Assembly (NCBI RefSeq): GCF_000238335.3
Contig: NZ_AHCB03000005.1
Span: forward strand, 1,674,001-1,738,000
DNA length: 64,000 nucleotides
Direction: 5' to 3'
Origin: Pseudoalteromonas marina
GTDB taxonomy: Bacteria > Pseudomonadota > Gammaproteobacteria > Enterobacterales > Alteromonadaceae
Shown in pieces: positions 37,280-46,040 of the stretch (its first letter is position 1; each line of letters starts with the position of its first letter). The notes under the pieces are model-generated. The model did not search any database. It was not told the origin of the DNA and saw only the letters and a program-made list of their open reading frames with translations. Position numbers and translations under genes: made by a program.

Positions 37280-38443
37280 ATGCTCAATATAAAATCAAAA
37301 AAATATACACATTCTTTTAAGGGTGCCGTGCTAACAGCAGCTTTATTGACGCTGCCTACAATGTCAGTAAATGCAGTTGATTTTAAAAAGCTGCCGAGTT
37401 TGCCGCTTAATGTAAAAGCAGTAGACGTTGCAGAAGGTGTAAGTATTCCTTGGGCAATCGAAGCACTACCAAACGGTGATTTATTAATTACAGAGCGAAG
37501 TGGACAACTATTTTTATTACGTAAAAACACCTCAACGCTTATTCAAGTAAAAGGATTGCCCGATATAGATGCTAACGGCCAAGGCGGTTTACTTGATTTA
37601 GCACTGCATACCGATAATAAAAATAGTCAATGGCTTTACCTTACTTACTCAAGCGCTGAAGGCAAAGGCAGTGGTAGTAACACTGCATTAATGCGCGCAA
37701 AATTAAGTGATGACCATACTCAGCTATTAGAGCCGCACGTTTTATACAAAGGTGAGCATAACAGTACAAAAGGTCAGCACTACGGCAGTCGTATTGTGTT
37801 TGATAAACAAGGTTATGTTTATTTTTCGATCGGGGATCGTGGCTCGCGCGACCTAAACCCGCAAGATCTTAGCCGTGATGGGGGCAAAATTTATCGTCTT
37901 CATTTAGATGGTCGTATTCCAACAGATAATCCCTTTGTTAAACAAACCGACGCTAAACACGCTGTTTGGTCTTACGGACATCGAAACCCGCAAGGTATGT
38001 GGTTTGACGCTGAAAATAATCGTCTTTGGGCACATGAGCATGGCCCCCGAGGCGGCGACGAACTTAATTTAATAAAATCAGGATTAAACTACGGATGGCC
38101 GGTAGTTAGCTATGGCGTAAATTATAGCGGCACTTCGTTTACAGACCTGCAAACAAAAGACGGCATGCAATCGCCAACATCACAATGGACACCATCTATA
38201 GCACCATCAGATATGCTACTTGTCACCAGCGACAAATACCCTAAATTAAAAGGTAAAGTGCTGTTATCGTCTATGAAGTTTTCGTTTTTAAGCGCACTTA
38301 CGCTTGAAAACGATACGCTAAAAAGCCAAGAAAAAATATTAGAAGGCATTGGCCGCGTAAGAAGCTTAGCTCAAGGTGAAGACGGCTACATTTACTTAGG
38401 CCTAGATGGCCAAGGTATTAAACGCCTAGAGCCTGAGCTATAA
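37280..38443 (+). CDS. PQQ-type aldose sugar dehydrogenase (YliI/Asd-like)
   Basis: 387 residues from the ATG at 37280, chosen because a GGAAA ribosome site precedes it; an upstream TTG at 37268 is in frame but less likely. After a signal peptide (AALLTLPTMSVNA) comes a six-bladed propeller: IPWAIEALPNGDLLITER, HYGSRIVFDKQGYVYFSIGDRG, YGHRNPQGMWF and HGPRGGDELNLIKSGLNYGWP, all typical of the soluble glucose/aldose dehydrogenases. It should oxidise aldoses in the periplasm with PQQ. No PQQ synthesis genes are in the window. Confidence 0.92.
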   Translation: MLNIKSKKYTHSFKGAVLTAALLTLPTMSVNAVDFKKLPSLPLNVKAVDVAEGVSIPWAIEALPNGDLLITERSGQLFLLRKNTSTLIQVKGLPDIDANGQGGLLDLALHTDNKNSQWLYLTYSSAEGKGSGSNTALMRAKLSDDHTQLLEPHVLYKGEHNSTKGQHYGSRIVFDKQGYVYFSIGDRGSRDLNPQDLSRDGGKIYRLHLDGRIPTDNPFVKQTDAKHAVWSYGHRNPQGMWFDAENNRLWAHEHGPRGGDELNLIKSGLNYGWPVVSYGVNYSGTSFTDLQTKDGMQSPTSQWTPSIAPSDMLLVTSDKYPKLKGKVLLSSMKFSFLSALTLENDTLKSQEKILEGIGRVRSLAQGEDGYIYLGLDGQGIKRLEPEL

Positions 38444-38586
38444 AACTGTTTAGTAACCGCAGCATAGTAAATAATTCACTTACCTTGTTTTAATTTAACA
38501 AGGTAAGCGCCTTACTGCAAAAAGAACTTTTTAGCTATTTGTAGCGTATGGTAGTGCTATCACTTTTATAAAATTAAGCGAGTCCC

Positions 38587-38766
38587 ATGTTTTCGATATT
38601 CAAATCAGACCCTACAAAAAAGTTACGCAAAGAGTACGACGCCAAATTAGAACAAGGCATGCAAGCTCAGCGTAAAGGCGACATTAAAAGCTACGCCATG
38701 TTAAGCGAAGAAGCCGAAAAAATCTGGAGTGAAATAGAAGCGCTTGAGGCTAAAAAAGCCAAGTGA
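38587..38766 (+). CDS. Small DUF6435-like protein
   Basis: Fifty-nine residues starting MFSIFKSDPTKKLRKEYDAK, mostly helical and charged with a heptad-like pattern (QGMQAQRKGDIKSYAMLSEEAEKIW). It resembles the DUF6435 family of short gammaproteobacterial proteins. There is no signal peptide or membrane helix. An AAGCGAG stretch precedes the ATG. Function is unknown. Confidence 0.75.
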   Translation: MFSIFKSDPTKKLRKEYDAKLEQGMQAQRKGDIKSYAMLSEEAEKIWSEIEALEAKKAK

Positions 38767-39301
38767 ATTCGTATTAAACGTGTCTACCCGTTTCAAAAGC
38801 AGGTAGGCGCGTTTAGCAATTATTCATCACCTCCTTTTTACAGCTACCACCGGTAAAAAATCTACCTTTTTAATAGCCTTACACAAACAATTGTATTTAA
38901 AGTAGTTACTTATATTACCGTTGCCATTTTTTAGAGGTGGTAAAATGGTTTAAAAAAGCTTTTGGTTTTCATTTTAAATTTTTAATTACTGCATTTACTT
39001 AAACGATGGCGTTTATCCTCCTAAGTCAGAAAGTGAGGACACTTTCCCCTTTTCTGCCTGTTGTTGATTAACAGCCCGACTTAAAGCTTAATACTCGCAA
39101 TGTGTTACAGGATTTGTTATTGATATTAAAAATAAATAAGAGGACATACATTGCTCATAAAAAGAGGAAAGTGTCCTCTGATAAAGTTGTTATACATCCC
39201 TTCAATTTTCGCATTAAAACTCAAATAATAAAATTTGCGTTTTAAATTTTAAGTGGCATACTGATATCAATGTAAAACGCATAAATAAAAAAGTGTAGAT
39301 T
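38767..39301. other. Gene-free region before the cassette array
   Basis: 535 bases without a convincing gene. It contains a 13-bp inverted repeat pair (39035-39047 and 39166-39178) and the start of the first cassette-like unit (from 39190). The rest is AT-rich with no recognised RNA. Confidence 0.6.
39035..39178. repeat. MITE-like element with 13-bp inverted ends
   Basis: GAGGACACTTTCC and GGAAAGTGTCCTC are perfect inverted repeats 118 bases apart. The 144-bp unit has no open frame and could be a non-autonomous element or a remnant of one. Confidence 0.5.
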
Positions 39302-40718
39302 ATGGCAAAAGCAAGAGTGGAAAAAGCTCCTGAGCTAAGCATTCCAGAAGACTTTCAATCTATAACTCCCTTTCTTCACAAATATGATGTTACTGATGAT
39401 GAAGGGAGATACCTTCATTGGAGTCAGCTTAAGTGGAGAGTTCCTAAAGAGGATGCTGAAAACATCTGGAAGACTGTAAAGTTTAAAAGAATGTCGCAGT
39501 ACAAGTCGCTGACGATTATTGATGAAAATGACAAGCCCTTCTTATACTGTACACCGCATTCCATGGAAGCATTATTATATCAGCTAGTAAAAATCGCAGG
39601 CGGAAATGTTGGAGCTGTATCTGACTCTGCGGCTAGTGATAACTTACAAAGTAAATTCTTAGTCTCATCCTTAATTATGGAAGAAGCTATTACAAGCGCA
39701 CAACTTGAAGGCGCTTCGACTACTCGCGAAGTAGCTAAGAAAATGCTGGAAGATGAAAGAGAGCCAATTGATGAAGATGAGAGAATGATATTAAATAATT
39801 ATCTTCTATTGAGGTTCGCTGAAAAAAATAAGAAAGAAAAGTTAACATTGGATCTTATTCTCGAGTTTCACAGAATAGCTACAATTGGGACTACAGAGAA
39901 TAATGTTGTTCCTGGCGAATTTAGAGAAGATAACGATATTTATATTGAAGATGGTGATGGTAATATCGCTCATCAGCCTCCACATTTTGATCTTATTAAC
40001 GAAAGGCTTCAGAAGTTTTGTGCATTTGCTAATGCTGAACATACAGGCTTGAACGGCTGTGATTTCGTGCACCCAATAATTAAGGCGATAATCCTTCACT
40101 TTATGATTGGTTATGAACACCCATTTAGAGATGGAAATGGGAGAACCGCAAGAGCACTGTTTTATTGGTTTATGCTCAAAAGTGAATATACCTTATTCAA
40201 ATATGTATCTATTAGCAAGCTACTAAAAGAAAAGCCTAAAGAATATGGTATGTCTTATATGTATACAGAGAAGGACTCTAATGATTTAACTTATTTCATT
40301 TATTTCCAATTAGATATAATCCTTCATGCTTTTGAAGAATTAAAAACCTATTTAGGCAATAAAACTAGCGAATTTAAGAAAATTGCTGAGATTTTAGAGA
40401 AAACCACTTGGGGTAATAAACTAAACTTCATTCAAAAGGATTTAATTAAAAAAGCAGTTAAAGAGCCAGGAAGGGTATTTAGTGCAAAAGAGGTTTCCAA
40501 TTCGTATACAATTTCAGCAAATACTGCTAGAACCTATTTAGCAAAACTGGCCGAACTCAAGCTATTCCTTGCAACGAAAGATGGTAAAACGCTGATTTAT
40601 ATAGCGCCTTCGGATTTACTTTCGAAACTGAATAGTGGGAATGTATAACAAAAAACTCAATCAGAAAACTACTCACAGGCTTCGACAAAACGTTCGCGTT
40701 TGCCGCTTAGCTTAAGCG
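39190..40718 (+). mobile_element. Integron-cassette-like unit 1 (Fic gene)
   Basis: The unit starts after the G of GTTATACAT (39189-39197). Its last gene overlaps ATGTATAAC (40641-40649), the exact reverse complement of that start, as expected for an integron cassette whose first bases pair with the R'' end of its own attC. The 3' boundary is the GTTAGGGG at 40718. Confidence 0.6.
39302..40648 (+). CDS. Fic family protein with N-terminal inhibitory motif
   Basis: 448 residues. The Fic core (about 190-330) has the active-site motif HPFRDGNGRTAR with His273, used to transfer AMP (or another phosphate-linked group) to target hydroxyls. The inhibitory motif (S/T)xxxE(G/N) is present as Ser132-Glu136-Gly137 in TSAQLEGAST, so this is a self-inhibited class II Fic. 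The C-terminus (about 370-445) looks like a winged helix. The stop lies inside an attC-like site. Targets are unknown; a toxin-like or regulatory role is inference. Confidence 0.92.
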   Translation: MAKARVEKAPELSIPEDFQSITPFLHKYDVTDDEGRYLHWSQLKWRVPKEDAENIWKTVKFKRMSQYKSLTIIDENDKPFLYCTPHSMEALLYQLVKIAGGNVGAVSDSAASDNLQSKFLVSSLIMEEAITSAQLEGASTTREVAKKMLEDEREPIDEDERMILNNYLLLRFAEKNKKEKLTLDLILEFHRIATIGTTENNVVPGEFREDNDIYIEDGDGNIAHQPPHFDLINERLQKFCAFANAEHTGLNGCDFVHPIIKAIILHFMIGYEHPFRDGNGRTARALFYWFMLKSEYTLFKYVSISKLLKEKPKEYGMSYMYTEKDSNDLTYFIYFQLDIILHAFEELKTYLGNKTSEFKKIAEILEKTTWGNKLNFIQKDLIKKAVKEPGRVFSAKEVSNSYTISANTARTYLAKLAELKLFLATKDGKTLIYIAPSDLLSKLNSGNV

Positions 40719-40725
40719 TTAGGGG
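40641..40725 (+). repeat. attC-like site 1
   Basis: About 85 bp from ATGTATAAC to GTTAGGGG, with inner imperfect palindromy around GACAAAACGTTCGCGTTTGCC. The TAAC overlaps the Fic stop codon, as is common for attC sites. Confidence 0.6.
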
Positions 40726-41638
40726 CTGTGGTCTGTTGCATTATTTAAGGATTAAGAATTGATTGAAAAAATAGGACATATAAAGAACCCTTTGACGGTA
40801 ATTGCGATGTTTGCAGCTATAGCAGAAATCAGTGGGACAGGTGTTTTACCTTTTATCGAGCCGGAAAATCAAGGTATCTACATTTGGTTTCTGATTTTCT
40901 TTCCAGTGTTTCTTGTCGGCACCTTTTTCTTAACTTTGAATTTTAATCACAAGGTATTGTACGCACCTTCCGATTATAAAAATGAAGATAACTTTTTTAA
41001 GTCTTTTGGTAAGGCAACAACCCAAGAAAAAGAAGAGAAGCTAAGGGAAGAAGTTGAAGAAGTTGGAGAAGCACCAGAAGATAGTTCTTCTGCTGAACAC
41101 GATGTTCCGAATAATGCAGAATCAGATCCAGCTGAACCAGAAAGTAAAGCTGCCTTACTAGGAGGAACTGCGACATTTGTAACTAATTCGGAACGTCACG
41201 CAGACCTTATGGCTAATGTATCTTTAGCTGAGAAACTATCCATCATAAAACTATCAAAAGATTTGGGGCTTGAATTCAGAACTGATGTTCGGTTTGAAAC
41301 TCCAAGCAATCGAAAAATTATATTTGATGGCTTAGCTTTAGTTAAAGATAAAATACATGCGGTTGAAGTCAAACTGTTTAGAAACGAACATATTAACCTT
41401 TCGAGGATAGATAAAGTCTTGCTTGAAGCAGAAATAATGGCAAGCCAAATGAAAGGCATTTATTCAAAAGAGTTAGTAATTCATTTTATGGCTGTTATAG
41501 ATAACTCGACAGTTGATACCAACAAAGTAAGAGAGCAACTTGCAAGATACTTGGATAGATACAATGTCAAAGTTAAGTTACATGTTGTTAAATTAAATGA
41601 TTTAAAAAATGAGTATCAGTATCACCCCTAACAAGCTG
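40719..41638 (+). mobile_element. Integron-cassette-like unit 2 (PD-(D/E)XK gene)
   Basis: It starts TTAGGGGC after G40718. The site CCCCTAAC at 41625-41632 is the reverse complement of GTTAGGGG and overlaps the stop of the gene. The attC at its end seems to be reduced to about 20 bases. Confidence 0.5.
40759..41631 (+). CDS. Membrane protein with cytoplasmic PD-(D/E)XK-like domain
   Basis: 290 residues from a TTG start with AAGGA about 8 bases upstream. Two N-terminal membrane helices (about 12-30 and 39-62) are followed by an acidic, probably disordered linker (residues 85-135, rich in Glu and Pro) and a C-terminal domain. There Asp190 (IFDGLAL) and Glu203-Val-Lys205 (VEVKLF) fit the D...ExK signature of the restriction-endonuclease-like fold. 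I recognise no named family. A nuclease or nucleotide-binding role is inference. The product would be tethered to the membrane with its nuclease-like domain in the cytoplasm. Confidence 0.65.
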   Translation: MIEKIGHIKNPLTVIAMFAAIAEISGTGVLPFIEPENQGIYIWFLIFFPVFLVGTFFLTLNFNHKVLYAPSDYKNEDNFFKSFGKATTQEKEEKLREEVEEVGEAPEDSSSAEHDVPNNAESDPAEPESKAALLGGTATFVTNSERHADLMANVSLAEKLSIIKLSKDLGLEFRTDVRFETPSNRKIIFDGLALVKDKIHAVEVKLFRNEHINLSRIDKVLLEAEIMASQMKGIYSKELVIHFMAVIDNSTVDTNKVREQLARYLDRYNVKVKLHVVKLNDLKNEYQYHP

Positions 41639-41645
41639 TTGAACT
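41625..41645 (+). repeat. Reduced attC-like site 2
   Basis: CCCCTAAC followed after 5 bases by GTTGAAC (fits GTTRRRY). Far shorter than a usual attC, so it may be a deletion remnant. Confidence 0.4.
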
Positions 41646-41656
41646 AGGAAAGTGCA

Positions 41657-42151
41657 GTGAAAAAACTCATCAATATTGTCTTGTTACCTGTAAGTGTTTT
41701 GGGTGTTCTCATTTACTCATTCCTTAATCAAGAATTCGGATATCACCTTCATTACATTGGCCAGAAAGACACAATAAAAGGCTCATTAAGTGAGTTATGG
41801 TTAGAGTCTTGTCCTGACATTCCAGAAAATGATGCTGAGCCTAATTCACTATTAGGTGCAGTTGTGGCAGGCCGCGAAGTTTTAAATACAAAATTTCATT
41901 ACGTTCTGAGTACAATGATTAATTGCGGGGCTGACATTGAGCAAAGAGATAGTATCGGTTTTACAGCTTTACATGCGGTAATTTTGTACTCTGATCCTAT
42001 TGCAGTTAAAAAATTGTTGGATCTTGGGGCAAGCAAAGATACCAATTTAAGCCACGATGCAGCCAAAAAGTATGGAAGTATTAATTCCTTAAGTTTTGTC
42101 ACTCTATCTAAAAACCCAAAACAAGAAATATTAGAATATTTGGCAAAGTAG
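41657..42151 (+). CDS. Ankyrin-repeat protein with N-terminal membrane anchor
   Basis: 164 residues from a GTG start. An N-terminal hydrophobic helix (VLLPVSVLGVLIYSFL) is followed by two or three ankyrin repeats, for example DSIGFTALHAVILYSDPIAVKKLLDLGAS. The repeats would mediate protein binding, probably outside the cytoplasmic membrane. I see no catalytic motif. It lies in the cassette-like array; no partner can be deduced. The start is assigned from a GAAAGTGCA context and is uncertain. Confidence 0.7.
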   Translation: MKKLINIVLLPVSVLGVLIYSFLNQEFGYHLHYIGQKDTIKGSLSELWLESCPDIPENDAEPNSLLGAVVAGREVLNTKFHYVLSTMINCGADIEQRDSIGFTALHAVILYSDPIAVKKLLDLGASKDTNLSHDAAKKYGSINSLSFVTLSKNPKQEILEYLAK

Positions 42152-42266
42152 CCCTAGCAAGAATACCAAGGCTCGTAAACTCGCTCGGACAATTAACAAT
42201 GGGCTATTGTCGCTGCGCTCAATAATTTTAGCCTATTATTAATAGCTGCTTATGCGGGCGTTGAAG
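42149..42266 (+). repeat. attC-like site 3
   Basis: Runs from GCCCTAGC after the ankyrin stop to TTATGCGGGCGTTGAAG. The last part is a classic integron attC end (GCGTTRRR), and a large inner imperfect palindrome lies around 42200-42245. Confidence 0.5.
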
Positions 42267-42435
42267 CTCTAGAGTTACTCATTTTTAAGAAAATTAGCCT
42301 GTTTTATGGGTTCCAAATAGCATTACCTAATGCTTTAAAAACATTTAGAGTTAATTACAGGAACCCTTTTTAATTGAATTTGGCTGTTGGAGCTACTCTA
42401 CAGTCTTGTTATAAGCCCTAAATAGAATCGAGTTT

Positions 42436-42831
42436 ATGTCTCTGTTAGTTTGTAAAAAATGTAATTCAACAATTGCCCCAAAGGTTAAAACACCCAACGC
42501 TAGGGAACGAAATTATGTTTGTCCTGTTTGTGGTACTTCAATTAATACATTTAAGATTATTAATTATGTAATTGGCCTTACTGTTTTGTTCACGCTTTGG
42601 GTTATTTCATTTTTCTCTCATCATATAATTGAGGGGAATTTTAAGTTGAATCAAGAGAATCAATTATCATTAATAGCCGTTATTGTACTAGTAACCTTTA
42701 TTGGCTACGTTACTTACAGGCGCTCCAAGGAAGCTGAAAAATCTAAAAAGTGGGTGCTATTTGGTAGTATTGCAGGGTTATTACTTTTAAATGAAATTCA
42801 TACAGCAGCTTTAAGAGTTTGGGGCCTGTAA
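42436..42831 (+). CDS. Zinc-ribbon membrane protein of unknown function
   Basis: 131 residues. An N-terminal zinc ribbon (CKKC at about 6-9 and CPVC at about 29-32) precedes three hydrophobic helices (about 44-62, 76-94, 108-125). I do not recognise a family. It is the last gene of the cassette-like array; no attC is visible after it. A role in metal or nucleic-acid binding at the membrane is only inference. Confidence 0.65.
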   Translation: MSLLVCKKCNSTIAPKVKTPNARERNYVCPVCGTSINTFKIINYVIGLTVLFTLWVISFFSHHIIEGNFKLNQENQLSLIAVIVLVTFIGYVTYRRSKEAEKSKKWVLFGSIAGLLLLNEIHTAALRVWGL

Positions 42832-42876
42832 GGAGTTTAAAAGAATCATTGCTCTTCCCCCCCTTTACTATACCTC

Positions 42877-43320
42877 TCAAGTATTTCCCTCATACACATT
42901 CTCAGGATTTATTTGCATTAACAGTGCGGGGTTATCTATCGGTTTAAACCCGTATTGTGCATAAAGGCCATGCGCATCCGATGTGGCTAATAAAAAGCGC
43001 CTTAGGCCTTGTAGCTCAGGGTGTTCCACTATTGTTTTAATGAGTAATTTGCTTAGGCCACACCCTTGTAGGTGCGGGGTAATAAATACATCTGCCAAGT
43101 AGGCAAAAGTAGCGTTGTCGGTAACTACCCGTGCAAAACCAACTTGCTCGTTATTAGGGCTATACACGCCAAAGCACATTGAGTTATCAATCGCTTTTTG
43201 CATCACACTTTTAGGTATGCCTTTTGCCCAGTAACTATTAGCAATAAAATTATAAATAACGTTAAAGTTAAGCTTAGACTTGTCTGTACTAATTGAGTAG
43301 TTGTGAGGTTGTTGAGTCAT
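42877..43320 (-). CDS. GNAT family N-acetyltransferase
   Basis: 147 residues. GNAT fold with the acetyl-CoA signature GFARVVTDNATFAYLADVFITPHLQGCGLSKLLIKTIVEHP and a final YAQYGFKPID. The V-x-P-x-x-x-x-x-G-x-G type loop is present as ITPHLQGCGLS. Substrate is unknown. The gene follows DUF2238 gene on the same strand and may be its operon partner (23 bases apart). Confidence 0.88.
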   Translation of the reverse strand: MTQQPHNYSISTDKSKLNFNVIYNFIANSYWAKGIPKSVMQKAIDNSMCFGVYSPNNEQVGFARVVTDNATFAYLADVFITPHLQGCGLSKLLIKTIVEHPELQGLRRFLLATSDAHGLYAQYGFKPIDNPALLMQINPENVYEGNT

Positions 43321-43342
43321 TTTTAACTATCCAGTGTAGTAT

Positions 43343-43933
43343 TTAATAGTTTTTTACATACTTTAACTGTGTATCGTGTAGTTTTGAAAGCAGCAGTAAC
43401 GAGCAAATTGCACCAAATAACGCTAATGCCATATCTGACTGTGTATCCCACACATACCCTTGCGTCCCTAAAAATGCTTCAGCGTTTTCACCGGTCAGTA
43501 CTGCTACCCACCACTCTATTAATTCGTAAAACGCACTAAACGCCAAACTGACAGATATAACAAATAAAGTTAACCAACCTCGGCCATTTACAACTTGCTT
43601 TCGTAGCAGTATTTCGCGCGCTAGCAAAGCGGGTACAAATCCCTGAAAAAAGTGCCCTACTTTGTCATAGTTATTGCGTTCGCTGCCAAATAAATTATCA
43701 AATAAAGGTACTTCTGCGTAGGTATAATGACCACCTATCATCAGCACAATACAATGCACTAAAATAAAAAAGTACAATAAAGAGGTTAATTTAAAGTATT
43801 TGTACGTGCTTGCTATTAGTGCTAAACCAATCATTGCGGGAATAACTTCAAGTAACCAAGTAAATTGATCTTTAGGGTTAATGCCAGACCAAATTAATAC
43901 ACCAAAAAAAAGGCTTAGCCATGCAAATTTCAC
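43343..43933 (-). CDS. YjdF/DUF2238 family inner-membrane protein
   Basis: 196 residues with about six hydrophobic helices. The segment YDKVGHFFQGFVPALLAREILLR and FSAFYELIEWWVAVLTGENAEAFLGTQGYVWDTQSDM are diagnostic of the YjdF-type DUF2238 family. Function is unknown. It precedes a GNAT gene on the same strand. Confidence 0.88.
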   Translation of the reverse strand: MKFAWLSLFFGVLIWSGINPKDQFTWLLEVIPAMIGLALIASTYKYFKLTSLLYFFILVHCIVLMIGGHYTYAEVPLFDNLFGSERNNYDKVGHFFQGFVPALLAREILLRKQVVNGRGWLTLFVISVSLAFSAFYELIEWWVAVLTGENAEAFLGTQGYVWDTQSDMALALFGAICSLLLLSKLHDTQLKYVKNY

Positions 43934-44034
43934 GAGTATCCTTACCTTATTTATTTAATTTTAATACAGTCTACCTTTTCAATATTAATAAAACCACCGC
44001 CTGTTATTTAGCTTAATTAATAGTAAAAGTGCAA

Positions 44035-44826
44035 TTATCTGTAGTTAGTTTTAGCTGTTAATCGATTAAATAAATTAGGAAAAAATCGTTTTATCGTTGG
44101 TGCCCAACCACTTAATCCTTGCCCAACAATAACTTCGTCTTTTTTGTTAGCAATCGCTTTAATCATTTTTTCAGCCGCACAGGATACTGCCATGCCGTTT
44201 TCAATTGATTCTTCGGGTTTATTTTGTGCGACGCCCTGCTCGTTTAACGAGTTATGTGCAATCGCTGTTTTAATCGAACCTGGGCAAATCGTTAAGCAAT
44301 TAATATTGTGCTCTGCTACTTCTGCTCGTAGGCAATCCATAAAGCCCACTACCGCATATTTTGAGCCTGAATAACCCGTTCTAAACTTTGAGCCAACTTT
44401 TCCTGCCACACTGCTAATAGCCACGATTGAACCGCTTTTTCTTGCAACCATTGAAGGTAATATCGCTTTTGTCAGTGCTATTAAACCAAAATAGTTAACC
44501 TCCATAAGCTGGCGGTATACGTTAAAGTCGTTTTCTAAAAATAAACTGCGCTGCGACACCCCGCCGTTATTAATTAAAATATCGATAGAAGGTAAAGTGT
44601 GCAGTAAATCAGTAACCTGAGTCAAAACAGCCTCAGGCGCTGACAAATCAAGCGGTATAATTAAATGCCCATCACCTTCAAGCGTTGCTTTTACTTCGGT
44701 GAGCTTTTCAACATTGCGGGCAGATAAAATGACGCGTGCGCCTTGCTTTGCAAATTGAACCGCAAGCTCCTTGCCAATGCCTGACGATGCACCTGTGATC
44801 CACACTGTTTTATTATTAAAATTCAT
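44035..44826 (-). CDS. Short-chain dehydrogenase/reductase
   Basis: 263 residues from the ATG at 44826, chosen because GAGGTG sits 6 bases upstream; an upstream ATG at 44844 is in frame. It has the NAD(P) motif TGASSGIGKEL, NNGGVSQR, and the catalytic Ser-Tyr-Lys in AISSVAG and GYSGSKYAVVGF. It resembles DHRS7-type SDR enzymes (about 260 residues). Substrate is unknown. The next gene in the same direction lies upstream (DUF962), so they may be co-transcribed. Confidence 0.92.
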   Translation of the reverse strand: MNFNNKTVWITGASSGIGKELAVQFAKQGARVILSARNVEKLTEVKATLEGDGHLIIPLDLSAPEAVLTQVTDLLHTLPSIDILINNGGVSQRSLFLENDFNVYRQLMEVNYFGLIALTKAILPSMVARKSGSIVAISSVAGKVGSKFRTGYSGSKYAVVGFMDCLRAEVAEHNINCLTICPGSIKTAIAHNSLNEQGVAQNKPEESIENGMAVSCAAEKMIKAIANKKDEVIVGQGLSGWAPTIKRFFPNLFNRLTAKTNYR

Positions 44827-44871
44827 AGGCACCTCTTTGCTCAATGAAGCTTTTGATTTAAGTAAGTGAAT

Positions 44872-45375
44872 TTACGCCTTTGTTGGCCCTGCAATATTGT
44901 TCACTTCAATTTCGAGCTGTTTGTAAAAGCCCATTAAAAATAGTAATTCTACAGTTACATACAATGGGCCAATAATTAAGCCAATTAAATCATCAACAAA
45001 CGCGGGCTTTTTGCCTTCATAATAATGTCCAATAAATTGCAACACCCAACCAAACACAAATACGCCCACGCCAATACTTAACCAAGGCCAAAATGTCATA
45101 GCTGCTATAGGCTCAGCAGCAAACAGCAATGCAGTAAACAATATAGCCATAATTAAACCCAGCGATAGACTTAACATGAAGTAATAAATTACCGAAGCTA
45201 AAACAAATATTTGGGCAGCATTAATAACAACGCCACCAAGGGGTATTTCAATGCGAGCAAGTAAACATAAAACGGCAAATACAATAAGTGGGATACCAAA
45301 AAAATGAGTAAGCACATTGCGCTTAGAGCGGTGATATAAACCATATTTTCCCAGTTGTTGTTGAAGTGTTTGCAT
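44872..45375 (-). CDS. Mpo1-like DUF962 membrane protein, long type
   Basis: 167 residues with four or five hydrophobic helices. It has RNVLTHFFGIPLIVFAVLC and GWVLQFIGHYYEGKKPAFVDDLIGLIIGPLYVT, typical of the longer YGL010w/Mpo1 family (2-hydroxy fatty acid dioxygenase). The conserved His residues are present. It is a distant paralogue of the protein at 33192. Lipid substrate in bacteria is unknown. Confidence 0.88.
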   Translation of the reverse strand: MQTLQQQLGKYGLYHRSKRNVLTHFFGIPLIVFAVLCLLARIEIPLGGVVINAAQIFVLASVIYYFMLSLSLGLIMAILFTALLFAAEPIAAMTFWPWLSIGVGVFVFGWVLQFIGHYYEGKKPAFVDDLIGLIIGPLYVTVELLFLMGFYKQLEIEVNNIAGPTKA

Positions 45376-45463
45376 TGTGTATTCCTCAATAAATATTTAG
45401 CTAAGCACTAAACATAACAAATAAACGCGTAACAACAATGTCATCTACCCGACACTTACAAAT

Positions 45464-45865
45464 TTAAGCTAACGCCGAAATAATACTTCCCTTTTCTCGT
45501 TCTGGTTGGGTATCCATTCGTTCACGTCCATTTTGATACTCCTGTTCGAGCATTTTTTGTAGTTCGTCCATTTTTTTGTTAATTGAATCACTGTCAGCGC
45601 CTTGCTTTTGTAACTGCTCTGATAACTCTTCTATTAATGCTTTTATCTCTGCTATTTTGTCTTTATCGATACCTAAACGTTGGTATACCAATGCCTCTTG
45701 AGCATTTTGTAAAAAATTATTAGCAATCTTTGGCTCATTAAACTCTTTCGGTTGTTGGGTGGTTTGTTGGATGGGGACATCTGTTGCCGCACTCTTATTT
45801 ATTAATGCCGCATTAGTGTCACTTACATAGCTACTATATTGATTTATGTAAGAAGTTACCATCAT
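45464..45865 (-). CDS. Hypothetical cytoplasmic coiled-coil protein
   Basis: 133 residues from the ATG at 45865; an upstream ATG at 45952 would add 29 residues of unlikely composition. The protein starts MMVTSYINQYSSY and has a Gln/Thr-rich middle and a helical, probably coiled-coil C-terminal half (about 60-125: DKIAEIKALIEELSEQLQKQG). I do not recognise a family. No signal peptide. The gene stands alone. Confidence 0.6.
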   Translation of the reverse strand: MMVTSYINQYSSYVSDTNAALINKSAATDVPIQQTTQQPKEFNEPKIANNFLQNAQEALVYQRLGIDKDKIAEIKALIEELSEQLQKQGADSDSINKKMDELQKMLEQEYQNGRERMDTQPEREKGSIISALA

Positions 45866-46040
45866 TAGCTTAAATCCATTGCTGCAAAGTATTATCTGTA
45901 GCAATTTTGGTTCCAAAAAATAGTGAAAATAAACTAAGTTAAAGCTAGGCAACCAAAAATCTGGTTAAACAATTTAGGGTTTGTTTTTATTTGGCCAAAA
46001 ATTTAAATTTTAACTGAAGGTTTATTGCACAACGCTTGAG

